A stretch of 64,000 bases of DNA, from assembly GCA_013399305.1 (NCBI GenBank), contig VXAI01000025.1, positions 6,158,143 through 6,222,142 on the forward strand, read 5' to 3'. This DNA comes from Rostratula benghalensis (lineage: Eukaryota; Chordata; Aves; Charadriiformes; Rostratulidae). Made by a program: the position numbers and the translations under genes. The notes under the pieces were generated by a model. It ran no database searches and had not been told where the DNA came from. It saw only the letters and a program-made list of their open reading frames with translations. Below, in pieces: positions 12,401 to 25,219 of the stretch (position 1 is the stretch's first letter; the number at the start of each line of letters is the position of its first letter).

Positions 12401-13879
12401 ATTGCATGTTTACTGGGATTAGTCATCCATTCATATTCATTCCTTGGGCTTTCATAAGCGATATTCTAAATGTTTAGATCCACATCTAAAAATGAAAAAT
12501 AGTAATTAATGGAAAAAATCTGTAGAACTCTGATTTGTGGTGGCCAAAGTATGAAGATTATAAATTTACTTTAGAATCAAGTATTTAACGTGGAGAAACT
12601 TCCCAACCGGTGAATGCCAAAAGCAATCTCTTCATCCTCTAACCTGTGCTGCTCACTGAATACAAATAACTAAGTAATGGACAGTCAAGCCATAGTCAGG
12701 CACTAGAAGCAAAACAGCAATGGACTTAGTTGGTCATAAATATAAAAATCAGAGCCCCATGATCTCCAGGGATGTAAATGGAGTTGGTGTACTGGAGGGT
12801 TTTAACTTCTAGAAGTTTTTCCTTCTAATAAAAGTGTAAAGGGAGCGTGGTAAAGCAGGGTGCGTTATGGACAATAGTGCTTCACTCACTTTTTCCAGAT
12901 CACCAGGGTGAAAACAGTCATCAGTTATCTTGCCCTCCCTGTTACCAGTCTGTTACCAGCTGGAAGGTGCACATCTCAGGCAGTTCCTCATGACTGTCTG
13001 GCAGATATATTGGTTAGCCTGTGTGCTCCGTTCACCTGGTATCAAGCTGCTCCCAGACGTCAAGGGAAGCATTTATGAAAAGGTTGGTTTGCAATGCCAG
13101 CTCCAAAGCAAAGGGCTGTCATTGTGTCCCAGCTGGTGATGGGAGATGGATGGAGAGATGAAGGGTAGTGGGAGGGCAGCCCATGGCCAGCACATTGCTG
13201 TAGGGCTGGTGGGATAAAGGAAGGGGAAACATTAGCAGGGTGTGCAGAGGACCCACACAGCATGGTGGCTTTTGGATGCTTTGTGTGCTTACATGATACT
13301 CTTACAGTATTTCTAAGCATCCACATGGTGCTCTGAGTGGTCATGGCACAGCCTGAGGACTTCACCAAGGTGCTGCTCACTGTGATGCCAGCATCTGGGC
13401 TCTTGGGGAGAAAGGGGTGGAGAGGTAAAGAAGTGGTGAGATTGCTTTATAAATTATTGCTTGTGTTCAGCTGACACATTTCAAGCTTCAGAAGAGGCAT
13501 AAGTACCACTCATGGGTTTAAACTGTAAATCCTTAAAAAAAAAAGTCCTTGAAAACCAAAGAAAGACAACGCCAAAAACAAAACTTCCCTCACTTCATTT
13601 ATATTTTACAATAGTTCAGCTTGTCAGTAGGATGTAATTTGTGATCTGCTCAGAAGATGCTCAGAACTGCCACAAAACTGCCAAAAGACACCAACTTTTG
13701 TTTTATTTTGTCCTTGCTGCTCTATACCTTTAGAATGAGCCAACAATAAACTATATTTAATGTAAAAGTATCAAAAGCAAAGTTCTCCCCAGGCTGAAAC
13801 CCACTGTGTGGACTTTCAGGTCTTCATGATCGTGTTATAAATCAACTGTGAATTAAAACTCTGTCAAAACATAGCATAA
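9486..13879. other. Long unique non-coding stretch
   Basis: The longest open frame is about 146 codons (10283-10723, +); its translation shows no domain, signal peptide or repeat, and an antisense frame overlaps it. A short (TA)n run lies near 11189-11199, and ATGGTA is repeated three times near 11892-11913. No RNA gene or transposon was recognised. Most likely intergenic or intronic. Confidence 0.45.
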
Positions 13880-14110
13880 AATGGCTCTTCTGGTTGCTGC
13901 TATTGTTATAGATCGTCTAATATACCGTGACTGGTTTCAGAATTGAATTTCCTGCATTGCTAACAAGTGTGTTTCCCATTTGAGAACGATGCCCATTAAC
14001 AGAGCTACTTTTATATTACAGCTCACGCAAACAGCTGCCCAGTGCTGAGTTTTCTATTGTTCGCAGTTTAATAGATTTACAGATTTTAGGTTCATTAGAT
14101 CATCGGAGCT
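13880..14110. promoter_or_regulatory. Candidate conserved non-coding element
   Basis: Complex sequence without low-complexity runs, with isolated CpGs and several TAAT/ATTA-type cores. It resembles the other candidate blocks in the window. The call rests on sequence texture only, and conservation has not been tested. Confidence 0.2.
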
Positions 14111-15617
14111 GATTTCCTCTGTACCACACATCTTAGAGTCACTTTACAGAATAGCGTCTTTGTACTTGTGCAGTTGTGAATGCTCTCGAAATTTCATGTC
14201 TAGTACACTTATCAAAAAAAAGAAAAAAAAGGAAATAAAAATATAATTAGCTATGGCTTCAAAACAAAGTGTTGGGGGATCATCACAGTTTATACCTTGA
14301 CAAGTATTAAGGCCCCAGGACTGTGGGGACACTACACATGTGGTAAGTTGCTATGTGTCTGCACGTACACCTGGAAGATGTGTTTCTTATATCTACTGGC
14401 TGTTTATGCTTTTGCTAAAAATATCTGGGGCCAAGGTTCCATTAAAAAATTTCAACAATCCAAGAGAAAAACTTTCAGGAAAACTCCATTTTGATATGGA
14501 AATAACGTTTGCTTTAATAACTACTGCTATCTCTTCTATACATCAATGGTTACATTTTGCAAAATGGATGCTTAACTTCTACCTGAAAAATATGCATATG
14601 CAGATAAGTACAAATAGATTTAATTACCCAGCTGCAAATATTCTCTATTCACAAGCCAAAATGCTGAGCAAAATGCAGGTGGCCAGATTTGGCTCAGGAA
14701 CTGCATATGAAAACAGCAGTCCAGCATATCGCTACCTACCTGGGTTCTGCACTTCTCCTTTTGCTGTTTCTCCACATGCTGTGGTGTGCTTCAGAGGCAG
14801 GGCATCAAAATTGAACCTTAGGGAAGGAAAAAGAGGGGGTTTTCTATGTTTGATGGCAATGAGCACATAACCTCAACTGACACTGGTGAGTATTCAGCCA
14901 GTGAGTACTTCCACCAACATCAATAGAGAAATCACCAAAGCTGCCCACGGCATGGTCATGATAAACTGAATTACAGATGTAATTTGTTAGTATTTTGGAG
15001 AATTTTACTCAAATTTCTTGCATGTGAATAGTTACTACTTACATATGGATATCAAAGACCATGCTCAGCCACTTGTTTATGCAGATGGAGAGGCAAATAA
15101 AGGTCCCATCTTTGACAACTGCTCCTTTAGTATAATAAAATTCTTCTGGACCACAGGTGCACACAGCTGAGTGAAGTTAGGTAGGGAAGACTGAGATGTC
15201 CAATACTGGGTTTGCAATAAACTAATTCTTTACTCCTGGATATTTTGAGCTCAAAAATTAATGAAATCTAGCAGCCCAGTGTCTTTCATAGTATAAGCTA
15301 ATGCAGTTTGATTTATCCAAATTAATTTTTCTAGGATTTTCTAGGAATACTCATGTGCTCATTGTCTTTGTTCTGATTTTGAACAAAACTTTTTTGAATT
15401 ACCAGAATTGCTGGAGGAAGGCCCTTTCCAAGCTTATACCATCTCTGCCTTTGGTTTTTAAAAAAACTTGTTCCTGTTTCTTCACGTTTAGCCTGGTCAG
15501 TCTTTTGCTGGATTCTCATTGTCTGCTTTTCCACATTGCATCCTGCTTCCAATTATCATTTAAATGAAGCTCAAAACTCTATCCCAAACACAAAGACTTT
15601 TCTTGCCCTCTACACTG
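14111..15617. other. Unique non-coding sequence
   Basis: The longest frame, about 176 codons at 14340-14870 (+), opens with GTG rather than ATG, has no recognisable domain, and overlaps another plus-strand frame. An A-rich patch is near 14214-14240. Nothing else was recognised. Confidence 0.45.
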
Positions 15618-15651
15618 CTCTCTTTTCCCTCCTCCCCTTTTCCTTTCTTCC
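15618..15651 (+). repeat. Polypyrimidine tract (34 nt, uninterrupted)
   Basis: All bases from 15618 to 15651 are C or T, followed by CCCCCAG and then TTTCTTTAG before CTGCAAAATAGG. The arrangement resembles a strong splice acceptor with two possible AGs (15659 and 15679 areas). However, no coding exon follows that could be recognised and no matching donor stands out. It may simply be a low-complexity CT tract. Confidence 0.7.
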
Positions 15652-18600
15652 ACCCCCAGCTTTTCTTTTGTTTCTTTAGCTGCAAAATAGGAGAGCTCAG
15701 TCTGCTGCTGAAATTTAGTTCTTTTGGATGTATCTCCTCTTCTGATCTGGGGAATTTTGGATCCCCTACTTCCCTCTTGCTCCTAGTGTCAATTCTCCAA
15801 ACTTTCTTGTAAGCATTTATTTCTTAGGGTGGGAAAGAAAAGAAAGTCAAGGAAAGGAACATGTTCTTCGAATAGGTCATTCTGTTAGCAGAAACTGATG
15901 GCAAGAATAAAAATAAATCACATAGCTCTGACACTCATTTTAAAAGGACTGGTGGGAGACAAGCATAAAAAACAAAAGCCCAAAAGGAGATTTGAACAAG
16001 AGGGTGAGCAGCATAGATCTAAAAACCTAATAAAGCCTCAGCCAAAACAATTTTAGAGAGGAAAGGGTTCCAGCAGAAGGGAGCACATGCTTGACTCAGC
16101 CTGATTAGAAGAAATAAATAGAGGCACAGTCATACTCTGAAAGGAAAACCTCCCAAGTCAGTGTACACAGACCAACCCAGGGGTGAGACTATGAAAAAGA
16201 AGTACAAGACTCTCAGTAACCTTGTATATGCTGTGTGCTTAATTTTGGAATTCTTATTTCAAAAAAAGAAACTGCAAAAATAGACAGAATCCAGGGGAAT
16301 GACAAAAAAAAAAATTAATACAAAAATAGGTGGAGCTTCAGTAAAAGAAAACATTCAAGATTTATACATTTTTATAGCAGAAAAAAACCAAGAGGAGGTT
16401 ATCTTATCAAATAAAAGATTCTAGGCCAGTGTAGGCCAGTCGGGTGATCCTATTCACCATTTCCCATAACAAGATGATACTGAAAATAATGAAAAATAAC
16501 AAGATCTTTATATCTTGTGTAATTAATCGGCTCTTTTTTTAAATTGTTTGCAAACAAGACCTGGATGAGCCTTAAGATGTTAATGAATAGCAAAGTAAAA
16601 TAATGAATTAGTCCAGAAGGAAGATTACTAAAATAACCCCCTTGCAGTGCACGTTCAATACACTGGCAAAACTGGAGTTTAAACTAGGCACATCTCCAAG
16701 AGCTGAAATGGTGCTCATTGAGGCTGTAAGAAAGATTTCCATTGTCTTAATGGATATTGGATCAGACCTTCAGGAGGAGACATAATGACCCCATTTAATT
16801 CCAGGCACCAACAATCAAGCAAGTCCCAAGTGTGGGAGTGCACCCCGCTCAGGTAAGCCTGGCAAGTTCTAGGGGCCTCAGTGCCCCCACTTCCCTGGGA
16901 CCCCCAAGTGCTTACCAGAGCTGTAATTTTTCAGTGCATTTACATCCATCAGAAGCTGTTAAGCCCTAGGACAAGCTGATATTATTTCACTGTAAAAAGA
17001 AATAAAAGATGGATGAGTGCTTTTGCAGGGGCCTTTCTGAGCAATGGCTTCAGAACTTCCCGTAATAGCTCTATAAACTTTATGCCTCTCTAAAGCTACT
17101 TTTTGCCCCTGTGAATGTTTTGGGCTTCCCAGCTGTAAAGTCAGAGGAACCCTAATTTCTGACTTAAATTCACGCAAAACAGAATCGATTGATGTGAGCA
17201 TCAGTTCCCACTGATGTAAAATTGATAGAAGCAGAAGGGAAGATTATTCGTAACAAAGCGGATGGGAGCAGCAGAGAATGATGAGTTCAACACCAGTTCT
17301 GTCTCAAGTCTTACAGAGTTGACCAGCGTGGTTTAGATGTGTCTCCAGATAGATGAACAATTATGAATCATACACATCTCCCTGTCTTTATAGAGTATTG
17401 TGTTGGGATTTTTTTCCTTGATTTTTGCTGTGACTTAGTTAAAAATCAATTTTAGGTACCTTATAACTTTTTACATGTATATGTAATATTTAAACAAAGA
17501 ATTAAGAGTCATTCAAAATAAATATAATCCAAAAAGAAATCTCCAAAGAGTATATCCCAGGTATACAGTTGCACAAACAAGGTAACTAAAAACTGTAGGA
17601 GGCTCATCTGCAGCTTTAAAGCACCACCTAAAGATGTAATTCACTATTCTTTTTAAAGTCAGCTTCAGCTAGCCCTTAAAGTTTATATAAAGCACAATTC
17701 ACAATTCAGGGTTTTGCTGAGATGTTAAATTATACTTTCAAAATATTTAACATTCATTTCCTACTAAGTGCCAAACTACATTTCAGGAAAAAAGATGTAA
17801 ATTCATAGTGAGAATTTAAGTAATGTATTCTCTGAGAGAACAGCAGAGTGCCACATTTCTTTTATAGTGACACATTAACCTCCTCATATCAGTACGTTGA
17901 AAGAAAAAAAAAATCCCTTCACTCAAGACGACCAAAAAGCTTTCTTTTTTACCCATTACTGTTTGTTTGCATTTTTAAGATTCCTTTAAAGAAAAAAGCT
18001 TAACACATCCATGGGAGGGGGACTAGAAAATTTCCATTCCAGACTTCTGAGGGAACTGACAAAACAAACTGCAGGTCCAGCAATAAACTGCTCAAACGGA
18101 TACGAGACCCATGTGAATGGATAATAGCAAATAAAATGTCATGGAGGCAACAGTAGGCATTTTTATTTAACCCAGGATGGGAAACCATTGGTTGTTCAGT
18201 CAGATTTGGCATGTGGAGTGATTTGGGAGGCCACCAGGGAGAAAGAATTACTATGCTTAAAAAAATATACATATTTGTCACAATGGACCAAGAAGGCTCC
18301 CCATTACTGGTACAGCCACTGTGCAAGATTCAGAGCTAATCATGGTGGAAAAAAAACATTTTGGCAAGTAGAAAACAGAAATATCTCACGCCATACTATC
18401 CTGATATTTCATTTGAGAACAAAGCCCCAAAAGCAATTGTTTAAGTAAGGAAAGGAAATGCAGCTGATCTTATTTATCTCAGTGTCTTTAAAGCAGCAGG
18501 TATAAGCTATTCTGGATGCTGGAGAAAGAGAGGAGCTTTGAAGTAGCACTGATTTGCCTGATGAAAAGTCACGCCTGCCACAGGTCCTGCTGAATTTTCC

Positions 18601-20157
18601 CATTAAAGATACAGACACTGGGAGAAGTGCGTGGATTATATTCCCTAAAGACGCACATTGGGAAGTGCTGCTAGCAGGGAATATAGGGAGAGAGCTGGAG
18701 GACACTGGGACTGAAGGAGGTAGAAAAATATTCAACCTTCTGCAAGGGCACATACATGGAAATTAATAAAATCTTCAGCTAATAGCTAGAGGCTGCTGTT
18801 TTAAGTGTTTCATCCAAAGGCTTTCCTTGTGCAAGATGAGAGCTGAGTAACAAGAACATATTCATGATGCCTGCAGCTACCATGTCTGGCTCCTCTTCAC
18901 CACCTTCTCCCTCTTGTCCCATAGCTTCCTTCCTCTCATGTGGCCTGAAATACATTTTCTTCACGATTAAAGCACAGTTTCCCACTACTACTAGACCTGC
19001 TGTTTTCTTCCTTACGTGACAGAGGTGGGTGAAGCATATAGTTACATGTCCTTGAAAGCAGCTAAGGCTCCTCACTTTGCAGATCACTGAAGACAGGATT
19101 GCGATGCTCATTTCTATTTGCCACCCCTTGCCTTTTTTGCCTTCTCCATCTCTGGCTCCATGAATCTCTGCTGTACTCTTACTCCAAAGGGAGAAAGAGA
19201 AAGTGGCCCTTGAGGTTAATGTGTACCCTCCTGGAAAGGAAAAGATGCAGTTTAGCTTCTTCAAAGCTGAGGAGGATGTTGGACAGAGGTTTCCAGCTTC
19301 CCAGACATGTGTTTTAGCTACCAAGCTACTATAAAACATGGCTGCGGTTGCTTTCTCTACTTCCCACTCCATCTGGCTTCTGACCCTGGCATCAACAGCA
19401 AGGAGAAGTCAAAGTGGCAAATTAACTCTGGAAAGGTGTTATGGGCTATGAATCCCATTTTCACAGCACCCCCTATTTTGTGGATGTGGGTCAATGCTAA
19501 ACCCAGGCTGTGTGGAGGATTTCAAATACAACCCTCTCTTTAGTATTTCCTAAGGCAGGCTTAAGTGTTCATTGCTTTACTCTCTGCCTGCTTTGAATCT
19601 CATTCTGAGGCACTTAATCCTTTCCATTCACCCCAGAGGGAATTCAAGAATCTCTCTCAGCTCTGCGAACCCTGCTCCTGGAACAAGGCCTGCAACTGCC
19701 AGGCTTCGCTCCACTCAGAAATGCCTGTTTCTATTTATGAGGCTGAGTTTTGGGGTCTAATGGCACTAATCGTCTGAGGTGGGCATGTACCAACCACTTG
19801 CATGACAGAACTCAACCGTTGCCTTGGAACCTCATATTCAGCTCTTGATGCAAAACTGTGGGATAAGTACTTTTCTCTGTCAGAAGCTGCTCATCAAACC
19901 ATTTACTCCAAGGGAAGTTCCTAACAAGAGCAACATCCTTAGAGGCAGAAGAGGAAAAAGAGAATTTATCTGTGCTAGAAACAGGTTTGGGAGTCCTGAA
20001 ATGATGTGATTTATTATTTTTTTCCCCTTGAGGAGAATATCAAGTCTAAATACTGTATAAACACGGGATCGCTTGTAAGTAAAGTTAAGAAGTAGGTAGT
20101 GATTCTGCAAATGTCTGAGAGAGAATTGTCCCTAAATATGAAAAGGAAGTTATTCCT
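15652..20157. other. Long unique non-coding stretch
   Basis: No exon or repeat was recognised. A minus-strand frame of 197 codons (18779-19372) with an ATG start is the longest in the window. Its translation lacks any known motif, signal peptide or membrane pattern, and plus-strand frames of 60-80 codons overlap it. A short direct repeat of TAGGCCAGT occurs near 16423-16440. Confidence 0.45.
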
Positions 20158-20662
20158 TGGGCACCTTACCACAAAAAAGACATTGAGGTGCTGGAGCAGG
20201 TCCAGAGAAGGGCAACAAATCTGGTGAGGGACCTGGAGAATAAGACTTATGAGGAGAGTCAGAGGCAGCTGGGGTTGTTCAGTCTAGAGAAAAGGAGGCT
20301 TAGAGGAGACCATCTCACTCTCTACAACTACCTGAAAAGAGGTTGTAGAAAGGTGGGGGTCAGCCCCTTCTCCCAAGTCACAGGTGATAGGACAAGAGAG
20401 AATGGCCTCAAGCTGTGCCAGAGGAGGTTCAGATTGGATATTAGGAAAATTTTTTACATTGAAAGGGTTAGTAAGCATTGCAATGGGCTGCATAGAGAAG
20501 TGGTTGAGGCATCATCCCCAGAGGTATTTAAAAGACAGGCTGACATAATGCTCATAATGCTTAGTGACTTGGTTTAGTGATATTTTTTTTTCAGATGATG
20601 GTTGGACTAGATGATATTAAAAGTCCCTTCCAACCTAAAGAATTCTATGATTCCATGATTCC
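20158..20662 (+). mobile_element. CR1 LINE, 5'-truncated 3' end
   Basis: About 500 bases in sense orientation match the 3' part of a chicken-repeat-1 (CR1) non-LTR retrotransposon. The frame at 20188-20577 encodes the C-terminal end of the CR1 polymerase, including the [23 protein letters not shown] and RFRLDIRK blocks typical of the family, and ends at TAG. It is followed by a short 3' untranslated region with GGTTGGACTAGATGAT and CCCTTCCAACCTAAAG, and then the tail ATTCTATGATTCCATGATTCC. The reverse transcriptase core and endonuclease are absent, so the copy cannot move by itself. The remaining ~129 codons have no stop or frameshift. Similar sequences occur in crocodilians and turtles, but the tail and low copy density favour a bird. 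Confidence 0.93.
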
Positions 20663-22570
20663 CCTTCAGATCACTTGGATCCTAACATTGTTTCTGAATT
20701 CAGGAAGTCAAATCACAGCAACATGAAATACATTCAGACAAGAGAGAAATCTTAGCAACACTTAAACCAGTTCCTGCCTCACAAGAATGTAAGCATGTAC
20801 TTTTCAAAGAGTATACAATTTCAAGTAGAATGCCATCATCAGCCTTGGAGAGGAGTCTCAGATGAGCTCACAGCATCACCCTATTCAGCTGTAAAGCTGT
20901 TTACCATATATGGGCCACTGTCACCTGAAGTCCATGTTTTCCATGGCTGAAGCCTGGCAGCAAGCCTACCAAATGCTCTTGACATCTTCCTCAAAACAGG
21001 TCTTAGGACAAACCTGGGAACTCTGAATGGCAGTCAAATTCAAACAGATAGGAAATACTGCAAAAATATAGTCATATAATATAAATAATCATCAGTAACA
21101 CTACTGTTCTTTTAAAGTCTGCATGAAGTGCCCAGCCACATTAAATAGTTACTGCCTTTACCCTTTGTCTGCTCAGATATTCCCACACTTTCACTAGTTG
21201 CGTCTCACAGGCGTCTGCCATCCTCCCCTCCCCAGGGAACGATGTCTCAACTGAGCAGCTTCAGACTCAGGAGTATTTCACACTTTCACTTTCAGAAGAA
21301 AGACAAAAACTCATCAAGCTCTGAAATGTTTTAGCTGTTCATCATAATAAATACTACAAACAGACTAAATTAGACCTGCTTAGCCTTATGGATGAAGCCA
21401 TCCTTTTCACATCACTTTTACTACTTTTTTAAAGTTATATTTATTTTTTATTACTATTTTACTTTCTGGTATCTTCCACCTGTCATGACGGTTTGGCTGC
21501 TTGAATATTTCCACAGATGCTGTTCAACAGGTATTGGGATTCACATGGCATCAGTGCTCTGCCAAGTGAGAAAGGGAGCTTTGCTCTTCCCCAGTGCTTC
21601 CCTCCCATTGCACTGGCTTTGGGTCACAGCTGCACACCAGTGGTTTCCTGGCAGCGCACTTGATTCTGCACTTTGATCGTATCCGTCATCTCCTAAGCCC
21701 TAAGAATCATCCCATTTTCATGGCTTCTGAATGTTTTATAATTAGATCTCCACCTTCCGTAACATCTCCTTGTCCCTTAGCTAAATGGGCTAAGCTGAAG
21801 TGCCAAGAACCCAGCTGGGTGAATAGAGCAGGACTGGGATTGAATGGAGAAAATGCTGGAAGCTATCGATCCAATTGATTTCCCAACATATTTCACTGTG
21901 CATCCCAGCATTTTAACACCACACAGAAACACAAGGCTTGACTCTGATGGCCGCTGAAATTCAGTGCTGAAGTTTTGAAAGGGTTTATTTAAATGAATTT
22001 TCCTTGGCATTTTCTTCACAAGTTATAAAAAGCCTCTGTTTTGCTTCAGTAGTTATAATGCATATATTCTTTTGGACCTTCAAACTCATTCTGTCTTGTT
22101 TGGATGCCAAACAAATTTATCTCCAGCTTTCATCTACTTCAAAAAGGGTTTTTTTGTTTGCTACTGTTACGTCTGCTGTACATATCAACACTGTAAAGGC
22201 TTATTGAGTGTTAACAGTGTTTATCTCTACATTTTGCAATTGTTTTCAGATATATTGTAATGTCTTTTTCTCGTGTTCAGCTATATTTCATTAAGAGAAT
22301 GTTATGGCTTTTATAATCTTTGAGTGCTAGTTTTAAGATAGATGTATGCGAATATCTGTCACATTTAATTATCTCCTCCATCAAATTCAGTAAGTGGCCT
22401 ATTAAGAGCGAAATGACTGGTTCATATACTCATTAGAAAAGGGAGATTTCATGGTACAACAAAGAGGAAACTAATTTTTTATTTCTGATTCTACAAGAAA
22501 GAAATAAGAAATCACAATGCTTAAAGAGGAATGTTTAATCTCTTGTATGAGCTAAAACAATCCAGAATAC
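20663..22570. other. Unique non-coding sequence
   Basis: Overlapping short frames lie at 21392-22260 on both strands with no recognisable domains. The stretch between about 21390 and 22400 is T-rich on the + strand. No RNA gene or repeat was recognised. Confidence 0.45.
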
Positions 22571-22574
22571 ATGC

Positions 22575-22640
22575 TTTATGCTATTGGTTTGAGTTATAGA
22601 TCCTTTGATCACTGGTTCGAATCCAGATCTGTACATGGAG
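22575..22640 (+). mobile_element. Possible tRNA-derived SINE head
   Basis: GGTTCGAATCC at 22614-22624 is a perfect tRNA-type RNA polymerase III B box, inside a CTGG/CCAG T-arm-like stem. Some 27-35 bases upstream, TATGCTATTGGTTTGAG (about 22577-22593) resembles an A box as found at the head of tRNA-derived SINEs. A full cloverleaf could not be drawn: the acceptor stem is missing and the T-stem has a mismatch. A functional tRNA is therefore unlikely. An old SINE head is the better reading; chance similarity remains possible. Confidence 0.35.
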
Positions 22641-25057
22641 AGTGAAAGCTATTACAATTAAATAGCTAATTGGTGTTTGTAGTTTAGTTTTCAATGGATA
22701 GGCCTCAAAAATCCACTTGGGCTCACTCCCCACTGCCAAACCGGGCATGATTTTACACTAGGATTACTTACTGGAAATGGCTAAAGTCTGTGACAAGGCA
22801 CCAAAGTAATTTTTCCTTTGCAGTGTAGTCAAGGACAGCATTATGTGAGCAGCAGAGAAAGCGTGCTGGCTTTCTCTCTACTAAGACATTATTCTATGAT
22901 GGATATCTTTGTATCAGAAACACAGCTCGCTCTTACCACAGGAGCACGGCGTCACTGGTCATGTTGCCGTTGATCCTGATGTCTTCAGCTCCGAGATGCT
23001 GAACCTTCCTACCTGTGCCAAGTCTTTCCCTGGAGTCCAGGTCAGCGGCTGCGTGGCACCTCTGCCGTCTCCTCTCCTCCACCTCTCCTTGCAGTGCCAT
23101 TCCTCTGGCTGACACATTGCCTGCCTCCTCTGTAATTTAAGGTCTGTACCATATTAGAGTTCAGTGTCTGGGTCTTTTTTTCTTCTTGCTTTTGCTCTGC
23201 CTCACCTCAGAATCTGTCACGCAATATGAAAAGAGAGGAGATAATGTGCTGGTTCATTTTACAGAAGCCATGACTGAAATCATTAGTATTTGCCGCTCTA
23301 GGTAATCTTATATTTGTCACACAGCTTCTCATAGCTGACCCCTAAGAAGATCAGTTGTTTTATCACTTCATTATTTTTATAATCTGACACTTTTCTAGGA
23401 TGCCAAGTTGTTCTATTGTTTTCCTAAAATACATTCTGTTTCCTTTCCCTCTGGAATACTTCTGGGAATACCCTGCATCCTCCAAACTCTTGTTTTGCCC
23501 TTGCCAAAGAGGATTCAGTTGAAGGACAAAGCAGGGACAACTGAGCTGTGGAGAGATGGCTTGAGAAGAGAGGCATAGTGAGATATGCGGTTCCGAGGTT
23601 TGTGGGGGCAATTAGCCATCTTTAGCTGTATTTATTGCAGTGGTGATCCTCACTTCTCCCCTTTTCTTTACTTTTAAGACCTCTGGAAATTTAGTTGTAA
23701 AACTTCCATTATGGACTGTCTGGCACCCAACTCCCCCAATACTCATTTCTTGTTAGGAAAGGTTTTGAATGCTGCATGGCGGAACCTTCCCGTCACTGCT
23801 CTCCATGCCATGAGCCATCACAAAAATACAGGTAATGACAGCCATTTACACCCATACCCTGCTTTTATACTCCAGTTTTCTTCTCTTCCTCCTGATCTCA
23901 ATGGCCCAGTAATCCCCATCTGTCCTTCCGTTTAGTCCTTTGGCATCATGCTGCAGCTATTTTTACAGGCAAATAAACTCACTTTACAATTTAGGCATCT
24001 AGGTAAAGTGGATCAAGCAACAGCTCTGCTGCTGAAACCAGTGAATACTATTTTTCATCATCATCAACAGTAACGTGTATTTTCAAGTACTAGATTTGCT
24101 GCTGTGCTTTGGAGCATTGGATTTATAACCTTAGAAAATCAGGATCTGAGGATGTACATATATTATCTACAAAGAGCATAGCTATCTGTAGTAATAGGGA
24201 GATTTTTCTACAGATAGCTTGTAGTGTGAGACTAATAAAGGTTTCATGTAACAAAGCTATGCAAGGCTTTAAAGCCAGATTTCAATACAAGTCCTAATTT
24301 ATATTTTACATTAAATAAATGGCCAGATTTTCAAAAGTGTTAATGAAAAAGTTTGCCGCTTTTGGGCTCACAAACCAGGTTCAGAAGTAGGAATATGAAT
24401 AAGATACATATTTCTTGGGATGGAAAGTTGGTTTGTGGAGGAGCCCAACAGAAGCTGCAACAGGCAAGAGCATCCCAGCAACTTCCCATTCCCCTTTGCT
24501 GCTCCTGTGTATACAAACACCCCAATGCTTAGTTGGTGCACAGAAAAAAAGTAGGTGGAGTGGTTTTAAGAAACCTGTTCCACTGCCTCCCCTATCATTT
24601 TTATTTAAAAAAAAAAAATTGCTAGCTGTCTGACATCTTTATATTTTCTATATACAATTCTAGCTGTTTAAAAGAAATCAGACATAATGTTTTACATAGA
24701 AAATCTACCTGCTGCTTACCCCAGTACAACAATACCTATGTGCTTGCAGGTGTTCCACAATCTGCTTGGAAAATCTGTAAAACAAGCATCACGTGCTGTA
24801 TCTAGCTAATAGGAGAGGGAGGAACTGCTACTTTCTTTCATTTCTTTATTGTTTGATCATTTGATTGTTTTGCAAGCCTTACACCATATGTTGCTAATTG
24901 ACATACAAAGGATGTGTGCTCTGTTGTCCTCATTAATTTGTAGAAACTAAATATTTTGTCTTCCACTTAAACTTGCTAAGATCCAGTCTGAAAAAAATCT
25001 ATAATTAGGCTCATACTGTTTGTGAAGTGCAGCGAGGGCGTCCTGGCTCTGTCAGCT
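22641..25057. other. Unique non-coding sequence
   Basis: Scattered open frames of 60-82 codons on both strands show no domain features. At 23960-24015 a weakly MIR-like phrase is present but too diverged to call. An A-run lies near 24607-24618. Confidence 0.45.
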
Positions 25058-25122
25058 GGGGAGGAGGAGGAGGAGGAGGAGGAGGAGGAGAAGAAGAAGG
25101 AGAAGGAGAAGGAAGAGGAAAA
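25058..25122 (+). repeat. Polypurine microsatellite (GAG)n/(GAA)n
   Basis: Sixty-five consecutive bases are A or G. The first part is a perfect (GAG)10 at 25061-25090, grading into GAA/GGAGAA units. Such pure-purine mirror-like tracts can form triplex (H-DNA) and are hard to sequence. It sits about 170 bases upstream of the single-N gap. Confidence 0.95.
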
Positions 25123-25219
25123 TTAAACTGTGAATGAAATCTGCAGGCAAAAGAGATACTGGCATGAGCAATTACATTTTGCAGTGTCCCTCAGCTAACA
25201 GTGTGTTGGAAAAGGGAAA

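Noticed and set aside
14340..14870. 176-codon plus-strand open frame
   Set aside because: It starts at GTG, which is not a normal vertebrate start, overlaps another frame, and shows no domain or splice context.
22575..22640. Functional tRNA gene at the B box
   Set aside because: No acceptor stem or complete D and anticodon arms could be drawn, and the T-stem has a mismatch. Kept only as a possible SINE head.
23960..24015. Further MIR-like phrase
   Set aside because: Only one short, poor phrase match, with no second landmark in order.
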